This document shows positions 25,623-35,966 of a stretch of DNA of 64,000 nt, piece after piece. Under the pieces are notes generated by a model. The model was not told the DNA's origin. It was given only the letters and a program-made list of their open reading frames with translations, and searched no databases. The stretch is from NCBI GenBank assembly GCA_037783415.1, contig JAZGTN010000222.1:1-64000 (forward strand), in the 5' to 3' direction. The position numbers and the translations under genes were made by a program. Positions within the stretch are counted from its first letter, which is position 1. The number at the start of each line of letters is the position of its first letter. Source of the DNA: Leptasterias polaris (Eukaryota > Echinodermata > Asteroidea > Forcipulatida > Asteriidae).

Positions 25623-25705
25623 GTGCATTTGAATCAGGAGCGCAGAACCTGAAGACAAACTTGCCTGGGGTTACACCATGTAGAGAATCTGAAATTAAAG
25701 ACAAG
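25623..25705 (+). CDS. Candidate exon B of an unrecognised plus-strand gene
   Basis: Acceptor cattattgacag and donor AAG|gtaaat. With the one base carried from the previous candidate it reads G then AFESGAQNLKTNLPGVTPCR and ESEIKDK, phase 0 out. Not recognised. Confidence 0.2.
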
Positions 25706-27360
25706 GTAAATAAGATTTCAATAACATGTTTCATCCCCGTTTTCAGACAGCTACATTTCAATTTGCCATTTTACATTATAGTACGTAGCGCTGGAACCAT
25801 ACCAAAGTACATAGCGCTGGAACGGTACCAAAAATGAATACTCTGGGTTTTTTGTTTTCTTGAAGAGACACTTTATGACCTACGATAAATTTGAGTTTCA
25901 CGACAGACACTTTTGTTTACGTGTTGGTTTTGAATACGGCATGCTGGGCACAGACATTGTTCGCACGGTTTTCGCAAAGAGACACTTGTATTAAAAATTA
26001 TTTGTATTGGGGGTCCATTAGCACTAGCTGTGTTGGGTCCAGGGGGCGACTCAAGGGTCCCTGGTTGATTCCAGGAATGAAACCCCAAGCAGGGATTGAG
26101 TGGGAGCCCCCTCAAGCTGTTGGGTTTGAGCATGTCTGAATAACCTAGAAAAGCTCTCCTTGCTATTAATATTGATATAACTTTGTTATAAAACTGAGAC
26201 TTGGTTTGGTTCCCGGAAGCTGTTGGATTTTGGCATATTGTAATACCAGGGAGGACTCTCCATCTAGGCCTATATTAAATATGCCTAAATTCTACAAATT
26301 TTGATAATTATAATGTACACTTTCAAAGAACTCTTGAAACAAACAAAAACCCAAATCTTTGAACTTAAGATTATGACTTTATTTGTAGATAATTTCACAA
26401 TGACCCCACGAGCCATTCGAGTATTCAGGCTCACCCCCCCCCCCCCCGAAAGATGTCAAATTTTAGACTTTTTTTGAAAATGACCACAGTTAATGTGTAA
26501 GTGGCCACAAGCGTAACACACCATCGACACTACATGTAGTCTGCGCTAGTCACTTGAGACACTGTCAGTGGTTTTAATACATCCTCATCAGTGGTTTTAT
26601 CTAACTCTATGTGCTTGGTATTCAGTGCCAAGACAGGCCAGTCTGTTATAATCATAGGTACTGAACACTTGAACTATTTACCTTCCACATTGGTATTGAA
26701 AATTGAAATGTGACACAGGGAAGACTCTTGCAACTGACATCACTTAAATGTTTTGATGTATGTTTTAATATCAGGCTGTATAGGTAACATGATTCCCTCA
26801 ATTCTTTTCCCCTCCTCCTTTTCTTCAGTCTCTCTTCTTTTTCAATTGTTCTTCTTCCTTCTTTCATTCTTGCTTTTTATAATTCCTTTCTTTTCCTACC
26901 CCGCTTCTTTTCTAAAAAACAAATCAAATGAAGGGAAATGGTCCTGTATTTTTTTTTAAACTTCAACTCATACCAGCCCGGGGATGTTGTTCTAATCTTT
27001 GGCTGTTCTGTCAGTGACTGTCTTAATTATCTCAATGTATACAATCATACAATAACTTACCGGTGAAATCATCCTTACATCAGGCTGTGTAAGAGACAAA
27101 CAAGCAGCTGCACATAGTAGTTGAGATCATCCAATGTATGAATTAGCTTATTCAGGTTGCTGGCTGTCAGTCTGTAACTTAGTTGATGGATTTTCATATT
27201 CCTTGCTCTATGTCTGTCCTAAACATCAGAAAAGTGTAAAGGTTATAATAATAAGCTGCTTTCATGGAAAGTGAACTTTCTTTTTTAGTTTATATTTGAT
27301 GTTAACTAGACAGCTTGAATGGAAGTGTGTTACAAACTTTTAAAATTATTTGCGGTTGAA
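25706..27360. other. No recognised gene
   Basis: Contains a C-run (26434-26447) and a pyrimidine-rich stretch near 26800-26910. A minus-strand candidate exon at 27079-27218 has acceptor tctgatgtttag and donor gtaagg and reads NMKIHQLSYRLTASNLNKLI then HTLDDLNYYVQLLV; not recognised. Confidence 0.25.
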
Positions 27361-27500
27361 CAAAAACAAATTGACAAGAGTGGGATTTGAACTAACGATC
27401 TCCGGTTTAACGTGCTGGCGCTCTACCAACTAAGCTATCTAATCCTACATGTATGTTGGCGGTCTCCCTATTTTGTCAATATCTTTGTTTAGTGGTGCAG
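27361..27500 (-). mobile_element. tRNA-derived SINE fragment, family B
   Basis: Minus strand: A box TAGCTTAGTTGGTAGAGC, anticodon-like loop ACGTTAA (GTT), B box AGTTCAAATCCC, preceded by ttgacaaaatagggagaccg. Related pieces lie at 57085-57215 and 52600-52670. The lead sequence and poor acceptor pairing argue for a SINE and not a functional tRNA gene. Confidence 0.7.
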
Positions 27501-29514
27501 GTCATAAGCCATACAATCCTTAGCTGCGGTGTATCTCACCCAAGTTTACGATACAACCTGGGAAGCGGCAGTCAGGGATCGCCTTAATAAGGGAATGCAA
27601 TTTTCAAACATCACAAGGGAAACTGACCGGGTAAACTATTAAAAATGTACGAAACTGCACTGAACCTCGCCTTTGAAAGTTGCATAGTTGCATAGTTTAT
27701 GTTATGTTAGAGAAACAAACAAAATGCTTCATATCTCTATTTTCATTGCAACCTTAGAGATAAGGCTTTTAATACTGCCCTGCTCTTGGCCCTGATGCCC
27801 TTTATAGAAAATATTTGCAGACTTTAAAGTTGTCTCAGTAAAAGCAGGTTAAATTCAGGCCCATTGTAAAAATGGGTACCAATCATGTTGATAGAGATGC
27901 AACCAAACTAGACACAATGCAATAATAACTGCCACATTAGCATTGTGCATTTTACGTACAGTGTATGTGTGTCAATTCACAGATCTTTGCTAATTTTTTA
28001 GCTACAAGTACAGGTGTTTAAGAATAAAAATTAAACTCTTTGCAAGCCAACAAAATTTAAATTTCTTAATTGTTAAACACATACCTTATTTCATTACAGC
28101 TGAAGTATATCCTGCTTGTTATTCAGTCCTGCTAGATGCTCAACCATGGTGGAGGGAAACTGTTGTGCAACCTGGAGTGCATTTTGTAGGCTGAGTGGAG
28201 TCAGCTCATAGGAGAATTTTCAGGCAAACTTGACTGGGGGTTAATCCGGAATATGGCCACGAGTGGGTAACATTGTACTCAGCACAAGTAGTGGGTCACA
28301 GCTGACTGAGAATGGTGCTGGACATTTTGAGGGTTGAAGAGTCTCTTGAGAAATCTTTAAGCAAAGCTCAGATGGAAGAAACCAGGCAAGAAGGAACACA
28401 GTAGGCCTACTCCAGATGCAGCTGCTGGCAGACGATGCTGACTTTGGTGGGAATGCTTTCAAGTTAACTTCAGGGACTCAAAAGCAGATGGACATGGGAG
28501 AAGTAGTAGAGCATACAACATGTAGAAGTACTCTACATAGGATGTACAGGTAAGTGTTTCAAAATTGAATAAAAGTTTGAGAGTGTGTTCAAAGCTTTCA
28601 AACTTAAGATAAACTGTCAGACTGTAGTCATCGGTGACCAAACATCAGATCTGTGCAGGATAGTAACCTCTTAACTCCACACAACGTTTTAGTCAGAGCT
28701 GATCAAACAATAATGAATAGGTAGACAATGAATCAATCAATCAATCAGAGGTAACCGATACATTTTCCAGGCAAACTTGAGTTTAATAAGGACTGACATT
28801 GTTGACTGGGTTGGTAACAGGAAAAAAACTTTCTCATAAGTTCGTGCACACACCAAATCAATGTCATTCCAAAAGTTGCACTCAGAGAAATCTAAGCTTG
28901 CAACACATTCCTCTTGATGATGATTTCCTTGTATTTCCTCAAAGGAGTTTTAAATTTTTACCGCTTGGCACAAATGTGGTTTTTGTTATTTCTGAAGCGA
29001 GTCCTTGCATAGTTGGCCAATATAAATAGTTGAATACATAACTTGTAAAACATCCCACACAAATGATTACAATCATCCTAGTGTAGTTGTTAGTTCAGCG
29101 CTTATCTATTTGGCTATCATATTTTACTGTACTCTTCTTGACTACAATTCTTTGGTTCCTGTAGTGAACACTGGGTGATTGTCAAACCATCTTCATATAA
29201 ATCTTCTTGATGGACATCAAATTGAGTTTAATGCAATCCTCTCTAATTCCTCCAGTCCAGCATTGAACAATCTGTGAAGCTTTTTCTAGTTTTGGAATAC
29301 AACTGTAAATGTTCACTAGTCTCTCCAGCAAGCACTGTGAGTTATACAGGTACAACATACTTAGGGCAACATGTTCTTGGCTCACGTAGATGAGTTGAGT
29401 TTAGAGTCAGGTTGTCACTGCATCTTCATTTATTCTTCTTGATGGAAATAACATGAGTTCAGGTGTAACACTCTCTCCTGTTGTACATCATTGGCCAATT
29501 TTTCCCAGGCATTT
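27501..29514. other. No recognised gene
   Basis: 28110-28560 is GC-richer, with open segments on both strands and a good plus donor at ATGTACAG|gtaagt (28551), but the frame changes repeatedly. It could be an old pseudogene. 29180-29500 resembles part of 29500-29600, so a short degenerate duplication is likely. Confidence 0.25.
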
Positions 29515-30042
29515 CTAGTATCGGAATACAATTGTGCACTCTATCAAGTCTCTCATGAACATGTAGATACAGCATACTTTGCTGCAAGCTGAACTAAGTT
29601 TATTGTGCTTTCTGTTGATGTAATGTCTACTCATCTCATATGCCTGCCAGTACGGTGAATTTGAAGTTGAGCAAAACTTGTAAAGCTCTTTAAGGGTCTT
29701 GTAGAGCACAGGGCAATGTTGGGGGCTCTCCTTGTAGCGGCATACTGACTCGAGGTTAAACACATGCCGTTGCTTTTCCTGGTAAGCACTGATCCAAGTT
29801 TGTCGGGTTCTCAACTGACTGTTAGCATTTAGAGCAGAAAACCTTTCTCTGAGCTGTACATGAGTTCGGTCTGAGTTTAAAGTGTAATATTCCTTGGTTA
29901 CCTTCTTGGTTTGTGTTATGAGCAGTTCATTTGGGCCATCATTAGAATCTACTATTGATGTAATCCTCCATGGTTTGATCAGTTCAAATAGCATATATGT
30001 TAAGAATCTGTTTGGGTCCAATAGTGCCGAGGAGTACCTTGT
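29515..30042 (-). pseudogene. 168-codon frame of unknown origin, possibly a decayed gene
   Basis: The longest non-repeat frame outside KDM1A. It is open without ATG at its 5' end (the first usable codon is TTG) and contains FLTYMLFELIKPWRITSIVD, TKKVTKEYYTLNSDRTHVQL and NSPYWQAYEMSRHYINRKHN. Just upstream, an acceptor cttctag at about 30151 opens a second frame, IFNIPDDTFGQHDVDTVYKQ, that is out of phase. A weak repeat of the 3' end lies at 29180-29390. No family recognised; the frame breaks suggest a pseudogene. Confidence 0.25.
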
Positions 30043-30576
30043 CTCTCTGTGATGCCTCTACATCTTCAATTTGTTGTCACACTTTGCTTGTACACAGTGT
30101 CTACATCATGTTGCCCAAATGTGTCATCAGGAATGTTGAAGATCATTCTAGAAGAAAGGAAAATGAGATCAAAAAATTAATTATACATCCATTTACATGT
30201 ACACTCTACATGTACAGGCCTGTGAGTGGGCCTTAAAAAAAAGAGCTGAAACACTACATGATGCAAGAATGATCGTGGAACGTTGGATTCTCCTAAATAT
30301 CGTTAGGAATCACAAAGTTGATCTTTTTCCTATTGTGTTTCTCAGTTTTCAAAAGTCATACGAATCATTATAAGTATGTGTACATCTGAGCAATCCCTAA
30401 TCACTATCAATCCATTAGAAGGGTAAAAAAGGGGGGGGGGGGAATCACGTTCATCCTGACACAGGTTGCACTTTGGAGCTTACACAAATAATTCCGTAAG
30501 GTGCATAGAGGTCCCGTAGTGGTAAGAGTTATTGTTGGTGCAAACTGCATCTGTATGCTCGCCTCAAAGTACATGT

Positions 30577-31009
30577 ATAATAATAATAATAGTGGCTTCT
30601 TATATAGCGCTCATATCCGTCACTCAGTGACGCTCAAGGCGCTTCAACAGTCAGTATTTTCCTGCAAGGTATATATGTGGAGCTACTTTTTGAAGTTTGA
30701 GACCTATTTCTTTACATAGCACCATGTAATGGTTTACAAGGTGCTGTGGCGCAATATGCAGCCAATCAAACCAGGAACACCGGGGCAAACCCCTTCACTT
30801 TTCGATAAGTGCACTGGGTTCTTTTACGTGCATTACACAACACACGGGACCAACGGCTTTACGTCCCATCCGAAGGACGAAGCAATAATGGTTAAGTGTC
30901 TTGCTTAAGGACACAAGTGTCACGACCGGGACTCGAACCCACACTCTGCTGAACAGAAACACCAGAGCTTGAGTCTGGTGCTCTTATCCGCTCGGCCACG
31001 ACACGCCAA
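30577..31009 (-). mobile_element. Full-length tRNA-Leu-like SINE
   Basis: Minus orientation: head at 30920-31009 (gtcgtggccgagcggataag, B box GGTTCGAGTCCCGG). The body has gtaaaagaacccagtgcact and gcgccttgagcgtcactgag, then gcgctatataagaa with an (ATT)n tail at 30577-30592. Confidence 0.92.
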
Positions 31010-33374
31010 CAGTGGCCTACAGCTTTGCACAATGAACTTTCTGCATTGAACGTATACCCTAACCCACCCCAAAAAATCCTTACATGTGTTACAATCATTC
31101 TTAGGACATTTTTACATGCAAAATGCAGATTTTTTTTTGACAAACACCAACAATTATATGCCTTTAAAACTGTATCCCTATTAATAATTTTCAGTGCCAT
31201 AACTTAAATTCTGGTCACATAATTGAGATGAAACTTTTCATTTGTCTTTATATTGAAATGTTGTGCTGTAAATTGAACAAAAATCTGATATACATTTGTT
31301 TTACTTGCGATAGCAAAATAATTTTGTTTTTAGCCATGGTTTTTTTCTGTGATGTTGTAATGTTGTAACTATTCTTAATTTTAATATGCTTACTTTTCAC
31401 AAAATAGTTCATCCACTGAACCATGTTCAAGTTCCCTAACACTTTGGTTTGAGAGCTCAAAACAAGGCTATGGAGTATTTTTTCATTTCTATGTCCGGTT
31501 TCAACCGGAAGACAAGGTCAAATCATGGTCACATTTGTGTGACTTTTGCTGAGCTTTTGAAAACCTTTCATGGCAAATAGACTGTTAGATTACTAGCATT
31601 GTAGTTCAGAGGTTATGATTTTTTTAATCATTAACTTTGATGTATTGTATTTCAACACCAGATGACATCATCATGACGTCACAACGACTTGATCATCAAC
31701 ATGTTACAATCTATATGAAAATATGAAAATATTACCCTTAAGACAATGAGATAAATCTTCCCTTAGTAATTGATTTATAGATTGATTGTGGAAATATTAA
31801 TGACATTTGGTAACACAAAAGAAATCGTTGTTAGCAGCTATAGCTGGGGCCTGCTTGGTCCTCTGATAAATTGTCATCAAGGAGAGCCAAAACTCAACTA
31901 GTTTTGATCAATGTAACAGAACAGTGTACACCAGGATTAAGTCAAAATCTTAATGCATGTATGTTCAAAACATACAATGTATAATAAAATAGTTGTTACA
32001 GTTTTTAAACCAATACTCATTTACTACATTAGAAATAGGACCAGCCAGAACAGTCAAATACACATATCATTACAGCCAGATGGAAAAGCTAATTTTACCT
32101 TAAACATTGACTCCACAAAATTGCTTTCCATCAGAAGAAGCTTAAGGGTACTTTCTGACAGATAATCAATTTGTTTCATTTATATATAAATGTACTGCAT
32201 GCATGCACTAGAAGATGGCCACACTACACACACACAACCAACTGCAGTTAATTGAGAAAACCATGAACATTGGGGGCGCTGTATATTTTTTACTTTTTAA
32301 CACAAGTTAAAAGATTCTTTTTTTAATCAGCACAAACAAATGAATGTGATTCAGAAAAATGTAAGTGTTTATACAAACAATGTTAAACGGACATTGTGAT
32401 GTTTTACCTATTTATAATATTTATTAATTATTGATAATCTGGTTCCAATCAGGTGCAGGGGCATGCATTCTATGGCATAGCCAACTGAGAAGTCAGGGTA
32501 CCTGTGCATGTAAACATTGTACACACTGGCAGGAGCACATGGTTTTTGTTATGACTGGAAGTGAGTATAAGCTGAGAGCTCAAAAACCTTGTTTCATTCT
32601 GGGATAATTATTCAGATAAAGGTGAACAAACGGCAGTCTTCATTTCTTGGCAAATATAAATTTTGTAGAACCTTTATTCATATAATTATAAATTTTATTA
32701 GGTTCTGCAGGTTATGTTTTTTAATGGTTCCTTTAACAATGGAGTGTACCTAAAATTTAACTACAAAAGTCACTCTTCAAGGAATATGACATTTACAACA
32801 AATACATGAAAAAAATTTATTTGTTTTGTAAAACAATTTTTTCCCCCCTTAATTTGTTATTTGAATGTAGTTTCAAATGTAGTGTCAACTTACACCCAAC
32901 ATGCCCAAAAACTTGTTAAAACAATTAATGAACTTGCTATTGTAGTAACTTTTAAAAACTAGGTAAAATGTTCAATTATGGAGAACCACAATTACTTTGA
33001 CACTTACTTTGACACATAAGGCAAAACCTATTGTGAGATGTGGTCGCCATTTTAAAAAAAATAGAGCGGCCATTTTGAAAACATTTAGCGACCAATTGTG
33101 ATACAAATATAACAGCCATTTTAAAATTGTAAGACCTACTACAAGTTTGACACTTTTTAACTGTGAGACCCTTCAAACCAATGTATTGTTACCAAAATGA
33201 AGATTCTATTTATAAAATGGGCACTTGTCATTTTGAAAATATGACAACCATTTTGAAAATGGGAGACCTGAAAGTTTAAAACATTTCAACAATGCTTTTT
33301 TAGAATCTTACACTCCCCATAACGTTTTTCTTTGTTAAACTGGGTCCCCACAACAAGATTCTTTAGAAAAGGGA
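31010..33374. other. AT-rich region without recognised gene
   Basis: No supported features. 33030-33260 repeats the phrase ccattttaaaa/ccattttgaaaa four or five times, as in a degenerate short tandem. Confidence 0.3.
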
Positions 33375-33789
33375 ATGTCGTGGCCGAGTGGTTAAGAGCA
33401 CCGAACTCAAGCTCTGGTGTTTCTGATCAGCAGAGTGTGGGTTCGAATCCCAGTCGTGACATTTGTGTCCTTAAGCAAGACACTTAACCACATGCTTCGT
33501 CCTTCGGATGGGACGTAAAGCCGTTGGTCCCGTGCGTTGTGAATGCACGTAAAAGAACCCAGTGCACTTATCGAAAAGAGAAGGGGTTCGCCCCGGTGTT
33601 CCTGGTTGTGGCTGCTTAATGCGCCGTAGCACCTTGTAAACCCTTATAAGGTGCTAAATAATTGGGTCTCAGATTTTCATCACTGCAATAACCTATCTTT
33701 CTGAAAGTATGTATATACTCAGCGCCTTGAGTACCTTGTTTGGTAGATACGTGCGCTATATAAGACTTCGATAATATATATTATTATTA
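33375..33789 (+). mobile_element. Full-length tRNA-Leu-like SINE
   Basis: The head folds as a class II tRNA: TGTCGTG pairs with CGTGACA, A box TGGCCGAGTGGTTAAG, anticodon-loop-like ACTCAAG (Leu CAA type), B box GGTTCGAATCCC. No CCA end; it runs on through a 300-bp body into gcgctatataagacttcgat and an ATT-repeat tail, typical of a retroposed SINE. Confidence 0.93.
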
Positions 33790-33835
33790 GAACAACAATA
33801 GGAAGTCCCCACAATGGTGTGTGCACCAGGATGTG

Positions 33836-34180
33836 TGGACCCTCCTTTGTTCAACCCTTTGTGATAGCAACCGTGGACCACAATGCTTTCCTTTGTGATA
33901 GCAACCGTGGACCTATTGTCCTCTTTTGTTATAGGTCCCCGGTTTGAATGTGGTTACCTACTCGCACACACCCACCCACACGCGCGCACGCACGCACACA
34001 CGCACCCAAGTGTGTAACAGCCTGCAATCGTGGACCCTCCTTTGTTCAACTCTTTGTGATATCAACCTTGGACCACAATGCTTTCCTTTGTGATAGCAAC
34101 AGTGGACCTATTGTCCCTTTTGTTATAGGTCCCTGGTTTGAATGTGGTTACCTACTCACCCACGCACACACACATGGAAG
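33836..34180 (+). repeat. Direct duplication, about 194-bp unit, with CA-rich spacer
   Basis: The copies begin gtggaccctcctttgttcaa at 33836 and 34030 and both contain gtgatagcaaccgtggacct-like segments and gtttgaatgtggttacctac, followed by CA/CG-rich tracts (33963-34005, 34160-34174). Confidence 0.8.
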
Positions 34181-34820
34181 GACATGTCGGAAACAGTATG
34201 CCCCTTCGGTGGCTTCGCCACCGCGGGGCATAAAACAAAAAACATTCCCAATTATAACTACATGTATCTAAGCTAAAACATTAACATTTATAAGAATCAC
34301 TGCCCAAAGTAAGTGTTGCTGAAAAAATACCATACCCATTTAATTTCAAGTTTAAAAATAGTCCAAACATTTTTGTTAAGTTGACTTGAAATTCCCCATT
34401 TTTAATATTATGGTTTTAAAGTACTTTTTAGGGACACAGTTTTTACAAGCAAATGGTTGCAATAGTGTTATTGATGTGCTGGTGCATGATAACAGTGTTT
34501 TTCCCAAGTACTTTTTAGTTTTTTTGCATTTTGTCTGCTGTTGAATGGTCCTGCCTTTCAAGCTACAAATAAAGGTGTTGAATCTTGAACATCAAGGGGC
34601 AATGGGGTTTGATCTGTTCGCAAGCTAAACTCTGCTAAATAATTAAAAAAAATTGTAATCTACATGATGTATAAGGTTTTTTATAAAAATAATTCCTTGA
34701 ACAAATGTGAACAATTTCAAAGAACTGTTGATATGTTTGCACTGTTTTAAAACAGTGCAAACTGTCTTTTACATTTTGGTCATTGATAACTTTGTTTTGT
34801 ATCCTTTTTTTTATTTACAG

Positions 34821-34920
34821 CCATCTTGGGAGACAGAAGTCAAACCAAACACAGCTGATGTTCTGGACAATATGATGTCAACTATGGATATGTACAGTCT
34901 ATGCAAGCAGTGGTTTACAT
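34821..34920 (+). CDS. Candidate exon C of an unrecognised plus-strand gene
   Basis: Strong pyrimidine tract and acceptor (ccttttttttatttacag), donor T|gtatgt. Reads PSWETEVKPNTADVLDNMMS then TMDMYSLCKQWFT. Phase 0 in fits candidate B. Not recognised. Confidence 0.22.
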
Positions 34921-35161
34921 GTATGTACTGAGGCTTTGGGAAGTAATGAACTAGCTGGCCAGGCCAATAGACTTGTATCATGGAGCAGCCATCTTGTTTT
35001 TCTCTCATTCAAATTAATGTAATCAAAATGAGGCTAGGAGGAAGAATAGTTGGGTGCTATTTAGGGAATGAGAATATCAATTTATGATTGCTATTGCACA
35101 CAGGGAACATGACAAGCATGGTGGCAGCTTTATAATGGTCTATTGGAGAGAACTTCAATCA

Positions 35162-35364
35162 AGGGCCAATTTCATAATTTCTTAGAGCTGCATAAGCACA
35201 ACATTTCGATTAACAGTTTTCTGCTCAGTAAAACTAAGCATGAAACCAGTCACAAACAGTACACATGACTTGGTGTTTTGGCCGGTAACTTATTCTGGCA
35301 AGTAAACAACTATTTTGTGCTATGTTAACTTTTTGTTCCTAAAGCAGCTTTATAAATTGATTCC
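35162..35364. mobile_element. Palindromic GGGCCCAATTTCAT-family MITE
   Basis: Begins gggccaatttcat, has cttagagctgcataagcaca and an inner aaaccagtcacaaacagtac, ends taaagcagctttataaattg. Copies at 35728, 44573, 46721, 54341, 59483 and 61868. Confidence 0.7.
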
Positions 35365-35727
35365 AGCTATCAGTATCTTTATCAGTATCTTATCAGTATA
35401 CGTACATCTCACAGCAGATTGGTGTTAATTGATCACACTGCCTTGCTGTTATATGTTTTATACTTATATATGACATTATTTTCAATTTTCTGTCTGGCAA
35501 GTCCATAAAAACAAATCATTTTAGAATCAATTAGTATTTTTGTCAAATACGGAAGCCATTTAGGGACATACTATTTATAAATGTGAAGCCTTTTTCACAA
35601 AGCATTCTTAATCAAAGTGCTGCTAACTTAGTAATATTTTTATTTATCAACTTTTTTTCAAAGTTAAATATTATTATGAATATTGAACCTTCTTTGTTCT
35701 ATTGAATTATGGCTCTACAAAACATCT

Positions 35728-35966
35728 GGGTCCAGTTTCATGGCTCTGCTTAGCGCAAAACTCTGCGCTTACAGTCACCATTTTCTGCTTACAGGGTTTA
35801 TGCCAATTGCCTATGCTTCCTGTGTAAGTGAAGAGAAAGCTTAGTCATAATTATAAAGTACACATGTGCCCAGCCAAAAGCTCCTTGCTAACCTGTAAAG
35901 TACTCAGTCTAGGTTTAGTGAAAGCTTGAATTTTTTCTGCCAAGCGGGGCCATGAAATTGGGCCCT
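35728..35966. mobile_element. Palindromic GGGCCCAATTTCAT-family MITE
   Basis: Ends gggtccagtttcatggctct and ggggccatgaaattgggccc are inverted; the interior is AT-rich with cttacag motifs. Confidence 0.75.

Noticed and set aside
27361..27450. Functional tRNA gene (minus)
   Set aside because: A and B boxes are present, but the same lead sequence occurs at 52600 and 57085 with broken heads, so it is a dispersed SINE family.
33375..33462. Functional tRNA-Leu gene
   Set aside because: The head folds well but is followed by a SINE body and ATT tail and is repeated elsewhere with the same body; no terminator T-run directly after it.
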